Source: CAYFMP01 sp964344215 (lineage in GTDB: Bacteria > Pseudomonadota > Alphaproteobacteria > Rhodospirillales > Casp-alpha2). From it: 64,000 nucleotides of DNA. The stretch covers positions 1 to 64,000 of the forward strand of contig CAYFMP010000006.1 of NCBI GenBank assembly GCA_964344215.1. The letters run 5' to 3'. The notes under the pieces were generated by a model. The model was not told where the DNA came from, made no database searches, and saw only the letters and a program-made list of their open reading frames with translations. The position numbers and the translations under genes are program-made. Position 1 is the stretch's first letter; each line of letters begins with the position of its first letter. Below, piece after piece: positions 25,413 to 34,644 of this stretch.

Positions 25413-26702
25413 TCAAACTAGGCCGTCGACAAACTCCAGTTGCCATTCTAGATCATCGTCACCGAGGGCATATCCGCCGTCGTCGGTGGGCTGCATCACC
25501 TTTTCATCTTCGACCTCGGCCAAGCGGCCCTGCACATCGGCGGCGAATGCGGCATCCAATCCCGCCTTCCAGCAAACGGCAATGATGATCTTGGCGTCGC
25601 GCTTGGCGATAACTTTCTGCATGGCCGCCATCGGCACCTCGCACCTTACCGCCAACGCCGCCGTCACCAGATCCTTGTTGCCGCCGTCGAGAGCGGTTTG
25701 AATCTGCGCCTGATCCAGAGCGCCTTCGCCGTGTTGGGCCAGGGCCGTCTCGTAAGCGACCTCGGCTGGTGTCCGGCTGTCCGGTTGGGATGGCCTTTCT
25801 TCCTCGTCGCCCTCTTTCGCGAGGCGCTTGGCAACGACGGCACGCACTTCCTCCAACACCTCCGGTTCCAAGTCCTTGCGCTCGGTCAACGTCTGAATGA
25901 GGCTGTCGGCGACAAACTGCGCCAGCCTGGTGGCGGCGCTTGAAGACAGCTTCGGGCGATTGACCAACGGCCCGTGCCAGCTCTCGACGGCGGCTGCCTG
26001 GTCGATGATTCGATCCAACGTCTCTTCGCGGAGCTGGGCGCTTTCGTTTTTCAGGAGAAAGGCCACCGCTTCCTCGTCCCAGGTTTCGACGATGGCGTCG
26101 CTTACCGATTCACCGACTCCGTCACGCCTCGAGATGGCGCTCAGTTGCCCGCTCGCGGTGCCGCTTTCGATGATTTCCAGCAAGTCCTCGTCGGTCAGCA
26201 CCGGCGAGAACTCCAGGACCGGCGCGGCGACCACCAGTTCGGCATCGCGGGCCAGTCGACGGATGACTTCCGGCGGCGCATGGGCGACGTCCTTCAACGC
26301 CTCGGACAGGATTTGGCGAACCCGGGCGACCTGATCTCGGGTCAGGATTTCCAACGCTTCGAAGGCCATCTGGTGAACTTTGTCCTGCTCATCGGCGCTC
26401 AAGCCCGGTGCCAGCTTGGCTATTTTCTCGGCCAGGCCGCCGCGCACTTCCTGGTCCGAATCGGAAGCGAGCAGAAGATCGGCATGCGGCGGGGTCGAAT
26501 CGTTCTCGGCCAGTACACGGCGCACCTCGGCCGATGGATCCTCGGCCAGGTAATAGAGTATTTCCGGTTTGATGTCGCTTCGCGCCGCCAGTTTGCGGCG
26601 CACTTCGTCATCGTCGTGGCGGGCCAGTTTCTTGGCCTCGTCATAGGTCAGGTCGCCTTCGCCCACGCCCTCTTCAAGGAAACGTTTTCCAATATCCACC
26701 AT
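25413..26702 (-). CDS. DUF2336 domain protein, second of a tandem pair
   Basis: The 429-residue acidic protein is built from HEAT-like helical repeats: DDEVRRKLAARSDIKPEILYYLAEDP and related copies recur through the first 300 residues. There is no signal peptide or membrane segment. It is a close paralogue of the gene at 26718, alignable almost end to end, with the strongest match over residues 15-260. The two follow a diguanylate cyclase gene with short gaps, so they are probably co-transcribed. DUF2336 proteins are typical of alphaproteobacteria and poorly characterised; a scaffold or adaptor role in signalling is inference. Confidence 0.82.
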   Translation of the reverse strand: MVDIGKRFLEEGVGEGDLTYDEAKKLARHDDDEVRRKLAARSDIKPEILYYLAEDPSAEVRRVLAENDSTPPHADLLLASDSDQEVRGGLAEKIAKLAPGLSADEQDKVHQMAFEALEILTRDQVARVRQILSEALKDVAHAPPEVIRRLARDAELVVAAPVLEFSPVLTDEDLLEIIESGTASGQLSAISRRDGVGESVSDAIVETWDEEAVAFLLKNESAQLREETLDRIIDQAAAVESWHGPLVNRPKLSSSAATRLAQFVADSLIQTLTERKDLEPEVLEEVRAVVAKRLAKEGDEEERPSQPDSRTPAEVAYETALAQHGEGALDQAQIQTALDGGNKDLVTAALAVRCEVPMAAMQKVIAKRDAKIIIAVCWKAGLDAAFAADVQGRLAEVEDEKVMQPTDDGGYALGDDDLEWQLEFVDGLV

Positions 26703-26717
26703 GAAGGGCTATCCGCC

Positions 26718-28004
26718 TTATCCGGCCCCCTTGCCGACCAGGTCGGCAAAGAATTCCAGTTGGAAGTTCATTTCGTCACTGCTCATCGAATAGTCCGCCC
26801 CGCCGTCGGCATCGATGATGTCGGACGGCGCAATACGGCCCATCTTCTGCTGGACCTGGACCGCGACCTTGGGCGGCAGCCCCGATTTCCAACACAACGC
26901 CACCATTCCCTTGGCGCTCTTTTCGAGGAAGATTCGTTTGGCCACTATCGTATCGGTCTCGGCCTTGACGATCATTGCCGCCAGCACGAAGCCATGGTCC
27001 CCCGCCTTCAGCGCCTTCTCGATCACTTTGCCATCGAGCTTGCGAGCCTGATACAGGCGTTCGGCCATGTCGACGGGAAGATCGATGGTCAGGAAATCCT
27101 GGCTCGCCGAGAGGGCGCCATTGCCGAGCCCGTCGCTGCCGCCCTCGAGACGCTCATGGACCACGGATTTAATCGCTTCCATGGTCTCGGCGTCGAAGTC
27201 GGTGCGTTCCTGAAGCTCTTCCAACAGGTTGTCGGCCAGGAACTGCGCAAGGCGGGTTGCCGCCGTACGCGGCAACTTTGGCCGGCGGGTCAACGGCGCG
27301 TGCCATAACTCGACGCTGGGTGCACGTTCGATCAGGTCGTCCAGGGTCTCCTCGCGTATCATGGCGCTGTCGTTGGCCAGCAGGTCGGCGATAGCACCAA
27401 CATCGTCGGTAGCGACCAGGGCGTCCGATACACGCTCCCGGACTTCGGCGCGGCGCGAAATGGCGTTGAGCCCGCCGGCGGCGGGACCCTGTTCGATGAT
27501 CTCGATCAGATCCTCGTCCGTCAGTAGCGGCGAGAATTCGAGGACCGGTCCCGAAACCTCGATTTCGGTGTCCAGGGCCAAGGTCTTGATGACGTCGCCA
27601 GGCGCGTCGGCGACGTCCTTCAATGCTTCGGAAAGAAGCTGCCGAACGACGGTGATCTGGTCCTTGGCGAGGATTTCCAGCGCCTCATACGTGGAGCGCC
27701 GCACGCTGTCCTGTTCGTCGGCGCTCAAGCCCGGTGCCAACGCCGCGACCTTCCCGGCCAGGCCGGATCGCACCTCCTGATCGCCGTCACGGGCCAGCAG
27801 GATATCTGTCTGACGCGGCGCGGCCATGTTTTCGGCCACCGTCCTACGAACTTCCGGGTCGTCGTCCTCGGCCAGAAAATAGAGAATCTCCGGCTTGATG
27901 TCGGCCCGCTGGGCAAGTTTGGCGCGCACTTGGGGGTCCTCGTGGCGCGCGAGTTCTTTGGATTCCTCGTACGAGATCGTATCGGATTCGAGGCCGGGCT
28001 TCAC
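26718..28004 (-). CDS. DUF2336 domain protein, first of a tandem pair
   Basis: The 428-residue protein starts at a GTG at 28004 with GGAAGG upstream. Repeating blocks such as RHEDPQVRAKLAQRADIKPEILYFLAEDDDPEVRR indicate stacked helical repeats. It is 24 bases after the GGDEF gene and 15 bases before its paralogue. The pair most likely arose by tandem duplication; they differ most in their C-terminal 130 residues, suggesting different partners. Confidence 0.82.
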   Translation of the reverse strand: MKPGLESDTISYEESKELARHEDPQVRAKLAQRADIKPEILYFLAEDDDPEVRRTVAENMAAPRQTDILLARDGDQEVRSGLAGKVAALAPGLSADEQDSVRRSTYEALEILAKDQITVVRQLLSEALKDVADAPGDVIKTLALDTEIEVSGPVLEFSPLLTDEDLIEIIEQGPAAGGLNAISRRAEVRERVSDALVATDDVGAIADLLANDSAMIREETLDDLIERAPSVELWHAPLTRRPKLPRTAATRLAQFLADNLLEELQERTDFDAETMEAIKSVVHERLEGGSDGLGNGALSASQDFLTIDLPVDMAERLYQARKLDGKVIEKALKAGDHGFVLAAMIVKAETDTIVAKRIFLEKSAKGMVALCWKSGLPPKVAVQVQQKMGRIAPSDIIDADGGADYSMSSDEMNFQLEFFADLVGKGAG

Positions 28005-28028
28005 AACGCGCTTCCTTCCCTGCGTGCC

Positions 28029-29756
28029 CTATTCTCGGCGGCCATCGACTCGCGGTCCTCCGGCGGTGCGGCTCGAACCGGGCGACGGCGCCATGTGGTA
28101 TCCACCCTTGCCCTTCTTCTTGACCTCGTACATGGCGGCATCGGCGCGGGCCAGCATATCCTCCAACGCCTCCTCCTCGTTCGGATCGTAAACGGCGACT
28201 CCGACCGAAATGCCCAGGGGGTGGTCGTCGCTTCCCGAGAATTTCCGCATCGCCTGGCTGGCTTCAATCAGAGCCCGCGCCCGCTTCTCCGTGACCTCCG
28301 GCGTGATGCCGTCGAGCCACATGGCGAACTCGTCACCGCCCAATCGGGCAATCACGTCGCCGGGACGGGACATTTCCATCAGCATGTCGCGCAGGAACAT
28401 AATGGCGTCGTCGCCGGCCTGATGACCGTGGACATCGTTGACCATCTTGAAATTGTCCATATCGACGAAAAACATCGCCGCCGTTTGTCGGTTGCGCTGC
28501 AAGCGGGCGAGACGGCGCGGCAACTCCTCCTCGTAGAAGGCGCGGCGGTTCAACAACCCGGTCATTCCGTCGGTCCGAGATAACGCGACAATCCGCTCAT
28601 GGTTGGTAATCTGTTCGTTGGCAATGCCGAGTTGGTTTGCAATATCGTTGATCAGCAGACGGTGGTCGTCGTCCCAAGCCTCCCCGTCGTCGTTACGCCA
28701 CATGGCGAGCGCGCCGTTGACCGTCTGGCGGTAGCTGGTCGAGGCGACCAGAACCCGCCAAGGTTCGAAGGCAATCGTTTCCGGCTCGCCGCCATCGTCC
28801 AGGTTGACGAGATCCTTGGCCAGGTTGTCCAGTCCCCCGGTATTGCCGTACTCGGCGGCGATCATGAACGTCCCCGGCTCGGCCTGGCGGTAAATCCGGC
28901 ACCCGGCCACGCCCAGTGCGCGGGCCGTCGCAGCGGCTGCCGCCGACAGCATGTTGTGCGGTTCCAACTCGTCTCTAATAGTGCTGACGATGTAATTGAG
29001 CACCTGTTCACGGTGACGTGCCCGGGCCAACGCCGATTCGCTTTCGCGTTCATCAGTAACGTCGCGGCACACGCCCCGACTGCCGCTCCATTCATGCCCG
29101 TCTCCGGTGTCCACGAACAACGGCACACAGGAGACCACCAGACAGGCGGTGGCGCCGTCCTTACGGCGCATCCATACCTCGACCCCTTCCATTGGACGTT
29201 GGCTGACGAACGGCACGATCGGGTATTCCTCCGGATCGATCACGAGATCGGCCGCTGTCGTATCGATCAGTTCCTCGGCCGTATACCCCATGGCCCCTTT
29301 CGGCGAGACGAACGAGAAGGTGCCTTCCTTCGACACCTCCCACGAAAAATCGCTGGATATCTCGACCAAGTCCTTGTACCGCTGCCGTGATTCGACCAGC
29401 GCGCTTCTGAGGTTGCGCTCCATTGTCGTATCGCGGGTCAGGACCAGAAAGGCATCATCGGCACCTTGCGGCACAACGGTAACCTCGAGGGAAATCTCCC
29501 CCTTTGAACTATCCAACGTCAAGGTGCCGCCGAGCACGGCTCGTTGCTTGGCGGCGCGGCCAACCAATTCGGTGATCTCGGGAACCGCTTCGTGTTGCAG
29601 CAGCGACTCCAATCCGGCTCCCTTGGCGTTTGAGCCGAGCGGCTTGCCGTCGGCCGAAACCAGCACCGCCGCACCTGGATACCCCACGAGGACTTCGTCC
29701 TCAGTACCGGCACCGGCCTGACGATCAGGCGCGTTGGTAGGTTGGTTTCTAGCCAT
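28029..29756 (-). CDS. diguanylate cyclase with PAS and GAF sensor domains
   Basis: The 575-residue protein lacks membrane segments. An N-terminal PAS-like region (about 20-110) and a PAS domain (about 120-245) are followed by a GAF-like domain (about 255-400) and a GGDEF domain whose active site GGDEF is intact near residue 473. The product-inhibition site RxxD (RPGD) lies five residues before it, so feedback control by c-di-GMP is expected. No EAL domain is present, so it should only synthesise c-di-GMP. It heads the operon with the two DUF2336 genes. Confidence 0.9.
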   Translation of the reverse strand: MARNQPTNAPDRQAGAGTEDEVLVGYPGAAVLVSADGKPLGSNAKGAGLESLLQHEAVPEITELVGRAAKQRAVLGGTLTLDSSKGEISLEVTVVPQGADDAFLVLTRDTTMERNLRSALVESRQRYKDLVEISSDFSWEVSKEGTFSFVSPKGAMGYTAEELIDTTAADLVIDPEEYPIVPFVSQRPMEGVEVWMRRKDGATACLVVSCVPLFVDTGDGHEWSGSRGVCRDVTDERESESALARARHREQVLNYIVSTIRDELEPHNMLSAAAAATARALGVAGCRIYRQAEPGTFMIAAEYGNTGGLDNLAKDLVNLDDGGEPETIAFEPWRVLVASTSYRQTVNGALAMWRNDDGEAWDDDHRLLINDIANQLGIANEQITNHERIVALSRTDGMTGLLNRRAFYEEELPRRLARLQRNRQTAAMFFVDMDNFKMVNDVHGHQAGDDAIMFLRDMLMEMSRPGDVIARLGGDEFAMWLDGITPEVTEKRARALIEASQAMRKFSGSDDHPLGISVGVAVYDPNEEEALEDMLARADAAMYEVKKKGKGGYHMAPSPGSSRTAGGPRVDGRRE

Positions 29757-29930
29757 AGTTTCGTTTCGTCCCTGTCTTGAACGGGTTGGTTTTTCGAGCG
29801 CCCGAACCGATTGATCGCAATCTTATGAAATCGGCGCATTCAGGGCCAGTCCGGATTGATCTGCCGGCGGCTTGTCCCGAGCCACCAAATCAGGCTTGCC
29901 AGATACGGTCTTCCCGACCACATATAGGCG

Positions 29931-30602
29931 ATGGCGACAGCCCCAACCCTTGCCGGAGCGGCGACCTGGGTATTCGATCTGGACAACACCCTTTACCCGG
30001 CCTCGTCGAGGCTGTTCGATCAGGTCGACAAGAATATCACCCGATTCATTGCGGACAACCTCGGCCTCGAATGGGCTGAGGCGTACCGGGTTCAGAAAAC
30101 CTACTTTCGCGAGCACGGCACCACCATGCGCGGCCTCATGGACCGGCACGGCACCGACCCCAACTATTTCCTCGAATACGTCCACGATATCGACCTCAGC
30201 CCGATCGCCCCCTCACCGACCCTGGATACGGCCCTCGGGCGACTCGGGGGCCGCAAGATCGTCTTCACCAACGGCTCATCGGAACACGCCGAACGAGTCA
30301 CGCAACGACTCGGCGTCAGAAGACATTTCGAGGCGATCTTCGATATCGTCGACAGCGATTACAGACCGAAACCGGAACCGGCCGTCTATGATCGTCTTGT
30401 CGAGCGTCACACCATCGATCCGCAGAACGCGGTCATGGTCGAGGACATTGCCCGTAACCTGGCACCGGCGGCAGCGCTCGGCATGGCAACCGTGTGGGTG
30501 CGAACCGACAGCCCCTGGGGCTACGAGGAATCCGACGCCGATCACGTTCATCACGTGGTCGATGACCTGGTCGAATGGCTAACCGGTTTGACCGGCGGTT
30601 AG
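29931..30602 (+). CDS. HAD-family pyrimidine 5'-nucleotidase
   Basis: The 223-residue HAD hydrolase shows motif I FDLDNTLYP with the nucleophile Asp, motif II FTNGS, a Lys in DYRPKPEP and motif IV VEDIARNL. This is the subgroup annotated as pyrimidine 5'-nucleotidase (yeast SDT1-like), which dephosphorylates UMP/CMP-type nucleotides. It is divergent from the GGDEF gene and precedes dapD on the same strand. Confidence 0.85.
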   Translation: MATAPTLAGAATWVFDLDNTLYPASSRLFDQVDKNITRFIADNLGLEWAEAYRVQKTYFREHGTTMRGLMDRHGTDPNYFLEYVHDIDLSPIAPSPTLDTALGRLGGRKIVFTNGSSEHAERVTQRLGVRRHFEAIFDIVDSDYRPKPEPAVYDRLVERHTIDPQNAVMVEDIARNLAPAAALGMATVWVRTDSPWGYEESDADHVHHVVDDLVEWLTGLTGG

Positions 30603-30714
30603 GGCGCTGCCGGCACTCGTCTTCCATTCGGCCGACCTGAGTTGACACCCCGCTTCGCCTGCCGCATTTTCTCAGCGGCTTTTTCAATTCTTGGCGAACA
30701 CGCACGGGAAGTTC

Positions 30715-31557
30715 ATGGATAAATCAAACCTCGAAGCCGTCATCGATGCCGCCTGGGCGGTGCGCGACGAGATCGGCCCCGATACCGCTGGCGAGACCAG
30801 GGACGCCATCGACGCTGCATTGGACCTGCTCGATTCCGGCGAGGCGCGGGTAGCCGAGCCGTCGCCGCAGGGATGGAAGGTCAACGAGTGGCTCAAGAAG
30901 GCTGTGCTGCTGTCCTTTCGGACCGAGGACATGGCTACCATTTCCGGCGGTCCCGGCGGCGCCCCGTGGTTCGACAAGGTGACCTCGAAATTCGACGGCT
31001 GGGACGAAGCCCGCTTTCGCAAGGCCGGCTTTCGCGCCGTACCCCATTGCGTCGTGCGGCGGTCGGCCTATATCGCGCCTGGCGTCATCCTGATGCCGAG
31101 TTTCGTCAACCTCGGCGCATATGTCGGTTCCGGCAGCATGGTCGATACTTGGGCGACGGTGGGGTCGTGCGCCCAGGTCGGCAGCAATTGCCATATCTCC
31201 GGCGGCGCCGGGCTTGGCGGCGTGCTCGAGCCGTTGCAGGCGGGCCCGGTCGTCGTCGAGGACAACTGCTTCATCGGGGCGCGTTCGGAGGTCGTCGAGG
31301 GCGTCGTCGTCGAGGAGGGCTCGGTGTTGTCCATGGGCGTCTATATCGGTGCTTCGACCAAGATCGTCGATCGCACCACCGGAGAGGTGCTGTATGGTCG
31401 GGTACCGGCCTATTCGGTCGTCGTGCCCGGCAGCCTGCCCGGCAAACCGACGGCCGACGGGGCGCCGGGGCCGGCGCTCTATTGCGCCGTCATCATCAAA
31501 CGGGTCGACGAAAAGACGCGCTCCAAGACCTCCATCAACGACCTGTTGAGGGATTGA
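30715..31557 (+). CDS. dapD: 2,3,4,5-tetrahydropyridine-2,6-dicarboxylate N-succinyltransferase
   Basis: The 280-residue left-handed beta-helix enzyme succinylates tetrahydrodipicolinate in lysine and diaminopimelate synthesis. Hexapeptide repeats run through the region AYIAPGVILMPSFVNLGAYVG and onward. The ATG at 30715 has GGGAA upstream; the upstream in-frame start at 30691 is not used. dapE follows 15 bases later. Confidence 0.95.
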   Translation: MDKSNLEAVIDAAWAVRDEIGPDTAGETRDAIDAALDLLDSGEARVAEPSPQGWKVNEWLKKAVLLSFRTEDMATISGGPGGAPWFDKVTSKFDGWDEARFRKAGFRAVPHCVVRRSAYIAPGVILMPSFVNLGAYVGSGSMVDTWATVGSCAQVGSNCHISGGAGLGGVLEPLQAGPVVVEDNCFIGARSEVVEGVVVEEGSVLSMGVYIGASTKIVDRTTGEVLYGRVPAYSVVVPGSLPGKPTADGAPGPALYCAVIIKRVDEKTRSKTSINDLLRD

Positions 31558-31572
31558 GCGTTCGCCCCCGTC

Positions 31573-32730
31573 ATGCCGGACGCCATCGACCCCGTTGAAC
31601 TCAGCCAAAGATTGATCCGCTGTCAGAGCGTTACGCCGACGGACGGCGGCGCTCTTGCCGTCCTCGAAGAGGCGTTGGCCAGTCTCGGGTTCACCTGCCG
31701 TCGGCTCAAGTTCTCCGACGAACAAACGCCCGATGTCGAGAACCTCTATGCCCGTCTCGGCGAGACTGAGCCCAATCTCTGTTTCGCCGGACACACCGAC
31801 GTCGTTCCTACCGGCGACCGCGACGACTGGAGTGTCGATCCGTTCGCCGCCGAACTCCGCGACGGACGGCTCTACGGTCGCGGTGCCGCCGATATGAAAG
31901 CGGCGATCGCCGCCTTCGTCGCCGCCACCGGCCGTTACCTCACCGCCGTCAACGGCGCTCCGCCCGGCTCGATCAGCCTGTTGATCACCGGCGACGAGGA
32001 AGGACCGGCCATCAACGGAACCCAAAAGGTCTTGAGGTGGATGGCCGACAGCGGCGAGACCGTCGACGCCTGCGTGGTCGGCGAGCCGACCAACCCTGAA
32101 CGCCTCGGCGACATGATCAAGATCGGGCGGCGTGGCTCCCTGAACGCCGAGATCGCCGTCCACGGCGTCCAAGGCCATGTCGCCTACCCGGATCACGCCG
32201 ACAACCCGATTCCCCGTCTGTTGGCCTTTCTCGACCGCGTCTTGGCCGAACCCCTGGACGGCGGCACCGAGCATTTCCCACCGAGCCGTATCGAGATCAC
32301 TTCGGTCGATGTCGGAAATCCGACCACTAACCTCATTCCATCCCGGGCCGAGGCCCGCTTGAACATCCGTTTCAACGACCTCCACACCGGCGCCGGCTTG
32401 ACCTCCCACCTGGAAACCTGCCGGTCCGAGACGGCCGGCGCCAGCGACATTACCGTCAGCGTTTCGGGCGAGGCCTTCCTGACTCCGCCCGGCCGATTGA
32501 GCGGGATACTTGCTGACGCCGTGCGCCGAGAAACCGGGCGCGAAGCGGAGTTGAGCACGACCGGGGGCACCTCGGACGCCCGCTTCATCAAGGACCATTG
32601 CCCCACCGTAGAGTTCGGCATGATCAACCGAACCGCCCATCAAACGGACGAGTTCGCCGACATCAACGACATCGAAGCGCTGAGCCGGATCTACGAGACG
32701 GTTCTTGCCGCTTACTTCGAAACCGCCTGA
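31573..32730 (+). CDS. dapE: succinyl-diaminopimelate desuccinylase
   Basis: The 385-residue M20-family metallohydrolase carries the metal ligands in FAGHTDVVP (His, with Asp nearby), GRGAADMK, the catalytic Glu pair GDEEG, and TGGTSDARF near the C-terminus. It removes succinate from N-succinyl-diaminopimelate. Its stop overlaps the start of the next gene by one base. Confidence 0.95.
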   Translation: MPDAIDPVELSQRLIRCQSVTPTDGGALAVLEEALASLGFTCRRLKFSDEQTPDVENLYARLGETEPNLCFAGHTDVVPTGDRDDWSVDPFAAELRDGRLYGRGAADMKAAIAAFVAATGRYLTAVNGAPPGSISLLITGDEEGPAINGTQKVLRWMADSGETVDACVVGEPTNPERLGDMIKIGRRGSLNAEIAVHGVQGHVAYPDHADNPIPRLLAFLDRVLAEPLDGGTEHFPPSRIEITSVDVGNPTTNLIPSRAEARLNIRFNDLHTGAGLTSHLETCRSETAGASDITVSVSGEAFLTPPGRLSGILADAVRRETGREAELSTTGGTSDARFIKDHCPTVEFGMINRTAHQTDEFADINDIEALSRIYETVLAAYFETA

Positions 32731-33296
32731 TGGTGCCGCTCCGGGACGTCGTCGCCGCCCTCTATGGCGCCTATCGGTTGGCCCGCTTCGATAGCGGCGG
32801 CATGAGTTTCTTCGAAATTTCGGAAACCGGGTTTTGGCGTTCCTTCTTCGCTGCCGTCCTGGTCGCCCCGTTTTTCCTGGCTCTGCTTTTGGTGCGGTTT
32901 CAAATGGTTCCGATCGAAGCGCCGCTGTTCCGTTACTTGGCCATCGAGGCGATCGCATACGTAATTGCCTGGGTGGCCTTTCCCCTGGTCATGGCCAACC
33001 TGGTCCGCGCGTTCGAACGGGAAAGCCATTTCATACGGCTGATCGTCGCCTACAATTGGGCTTCGGTGTGGCAGAATTGCCTCTACCTTCCGATCGTTAT
33101 GCTGGCCTCGCTTGGCGCCTTTTCGGACGGCGTGGCCAACGGCGTGTCGTTCATCGCCCTGGTCTATATATTGGTCTACACTTGGTTCGTCGCGCGGACG
33201 GCGCTCGAGATCCCGGCAATCGGGGCAGCCGGCGTGGTCGCCGTCGATTTGTTCCTGAGCGTCGTGATCAACGCTGTCGCCGATGGGGTAATCTAG
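32730..33296 (+). CDS. integral membrane protein of unknown function
   Basis: The 188-residue protein starts at an ATG overlapping the dapE stop (TGATG), implying translational coupling. It has four to five hydrophobic segments resembling a small Yip1-like or uncharacterised transporter-type protein (AAVLVAPFFLALLLV, MLASLGAF, VAVDLFLSVVIN). No catalytic motif is visible. It is convergent with the gene at 33293 and their ends overlap by 4 bases. Confidence 0.7.
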   Translation: MVPLRDVVAALYGAYRLARFDSGGMSFFEISETGFWRSFFAAVLVAPFFLALLLVRFQMVPIEAPLFRYLAIEAIAYVIAWVAFPLVMANLVRAFERESHFIRLIVAYNWASVWQNCLYLPIVMLASLGAFSDGVANGVSFIALVYILVYTWFVARTALEIPAIGAAGVVAVDLFLSVVINAVADGVI

Positions 33297-33658
33297 ACTT
33301 CCTTGGTGCCGCTGCCGCCTCCGCCGTCGAACAAATCGAGGAATGGCTGGATCAGATCCTGCCAATCGACCATAAAGGAAACGGCACTGATACCAACGAA
33401 CAGCCACAGTTTAGGCGACGTCAGAAAACCACCGACAACCAGTAAGAGACCGATGAAGCCCCAGGTTCCCTGCCCCAGGAAAATGGCGATGACCGAGCAG
33501 ATAAGGGCCAATGGCACGAAGATAAACCCAATCGTAAAGATGCCGAGCAGCCCGAAACCGACTGCGAACCAGCCCATCACCGGGGCCGTGGTCGGTTCCG
33601 GCGGCGGCTGTTCGGAACCCTCGCTTTCGGGGTTCAAGCTCAACGGCATTCGTTCCAT
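33293..33658 (-). CDS. small membrane protein of unknown function
   Basis: From the ATG at 33658 the protein is 121 residues, with a Pro/Glu-rich cytoplasmic-type N-terminus and three hydrophobic segments, ending in a Gly/Ser-rich tail. A longer reading to 33697 starts at TTG. It lies downstream of truA on the same strand, 79 bases away. Nothing in the sequence indicates its role. Confidence 0.6.
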   Translation of the reverse strand: MERMPLSLNPESEGSEQPPPEPTTAPVMGWFAVGFGLLGIFTIGFIFVPLALICSVIAIFLGQGTWGFIGLLLVVGGFLTSPKLWLFVGISAVSFMVDWQDLIQPFLDLFDGGGGSGTKEV

Positions 33659-33737
33659 GACAAGTCCGAATATAGGCCGCCGGCTGCGGCGAAACAACGC
33701 ATCCAGGGCGTTCGCCGGCGCTTCCCAATAGACCCTC

Positions 33738-34475
33738 CTAATAGACGACGTCCGTAAGATAGAGACCGTCGGCCGGTGCCGTCGGTCCGCCGGCCTCGCG
33801 GTCGCATGCCGCTAGCGCCCGCTCCACCGCAGCCGTGTCCCATTTGCCCTCGCCGACCAGTTTCAGGGTGCCGACCATGTTGCGTACCTGATGGTGCAGG
33901 AACGACCGGGCGCGAGCGGTTACGGTGAGATCGCGGCCATCGCGCCGGACCTCCAGGGCATCCAACGTCTTGAGGGGCGTGTCGGCCTGGCAGGTGCTGG
34001 CCCGGAAACTGGTGAAGTCGTGCTTGCCCACCAGCACCTTGGCGGCGGCATTCATGGCGGCAATGTCGAGGTCTGTGGGCACCCACCACTTCAACCCCCG
34101 GTCGATGGTCAACGGCGCCCGTCGGCAGACGACGCGGTAGACGTAACCGCGCTGTGTGGCCGAAAACCGGGCGTGAAAATCCGGCGCCGCTTCGCAAGCC
34201 TCTAGAACGCTGACTGGATGCGGCCTCGCTTGAGCGTTTAACGCGTCGCGCACCGTATCGGCGTCGGTCTCGCGCTCCAGGTCGAAGTGCGCCACCTGGC
34301 CCAAGGCGTGCACACCTGAATCCGTCCGCCCGGCGCCGAATACCGTCACCCGTTCGCCGGAGAACGCCTCGACGGCTTCCTCCAGGACCTGTTGGACGGC
34401 GAGGCCGTTGTCCTGGCGTTGCCAACCGACGAATCCGCGGCCGTCATATTCGATGGTGAGGCGATATCGGGTCAT
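33738..34475 (-). CDS. truA: tRNA pseudouridine(38-40) synthase
   Basis: The 245-residue enzyme modifies uridines in the anticodon arm. The catalytic Asp is in GRTDSGVHALGQV; the N-terminal YDGRGFVGWQRQ and the late SFLHHQVRNMVGTL are typical. In many alphaproteobacteria truA follows def and fmt; here an unknown gene on the other strand separates it from fmt. Confidence 0.96.
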   Translation of the reverse strand: MTRYRLTIEYDGRGFVGWQRQDNGLAVQQVLEEAVEAFSGERVTVFGAGRTDSGVHALGQVAHFDLERETDADTVRDALNAQARPHPVSVLEACEAAPDFHARFSATQRGYVYRVVCRRAPLTIDRGLKWWVPTDLDIAAMNAAAKVLVGKHDFTSFRASTCQADTPLKTLDALEVRRDGRDLTVTARARSFLHHQVRNMVGTLKLVGEGKWDTAAVERALAACDREAGGPTAPADGLYLTDVVY

Positions 34476-34644
34476 GTCGCTCTATTTACCGGGAAGCCGC
34501 CGATTTTTCGACTGCTTATGTCTTTCCGCCGGCAGTTGCGCGTTATTGTGTGGTCAGCGGGCGTCATGATAAGAAAGCGCTCGTCGTTGCGTTCAGCCAC
34601 GGGGCACAAGGGGGGGTGTCCGGAAAACCCCAAGAGGTGCGAAA

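Noticed and set aside
30724..32958. 744-residue open frame on the minus strand opposite dapD and dapE
   Set aside because: It is antisense to two certain genes and its translation is low-complexity without any family resemblance, as expected in GC-rich DNA.
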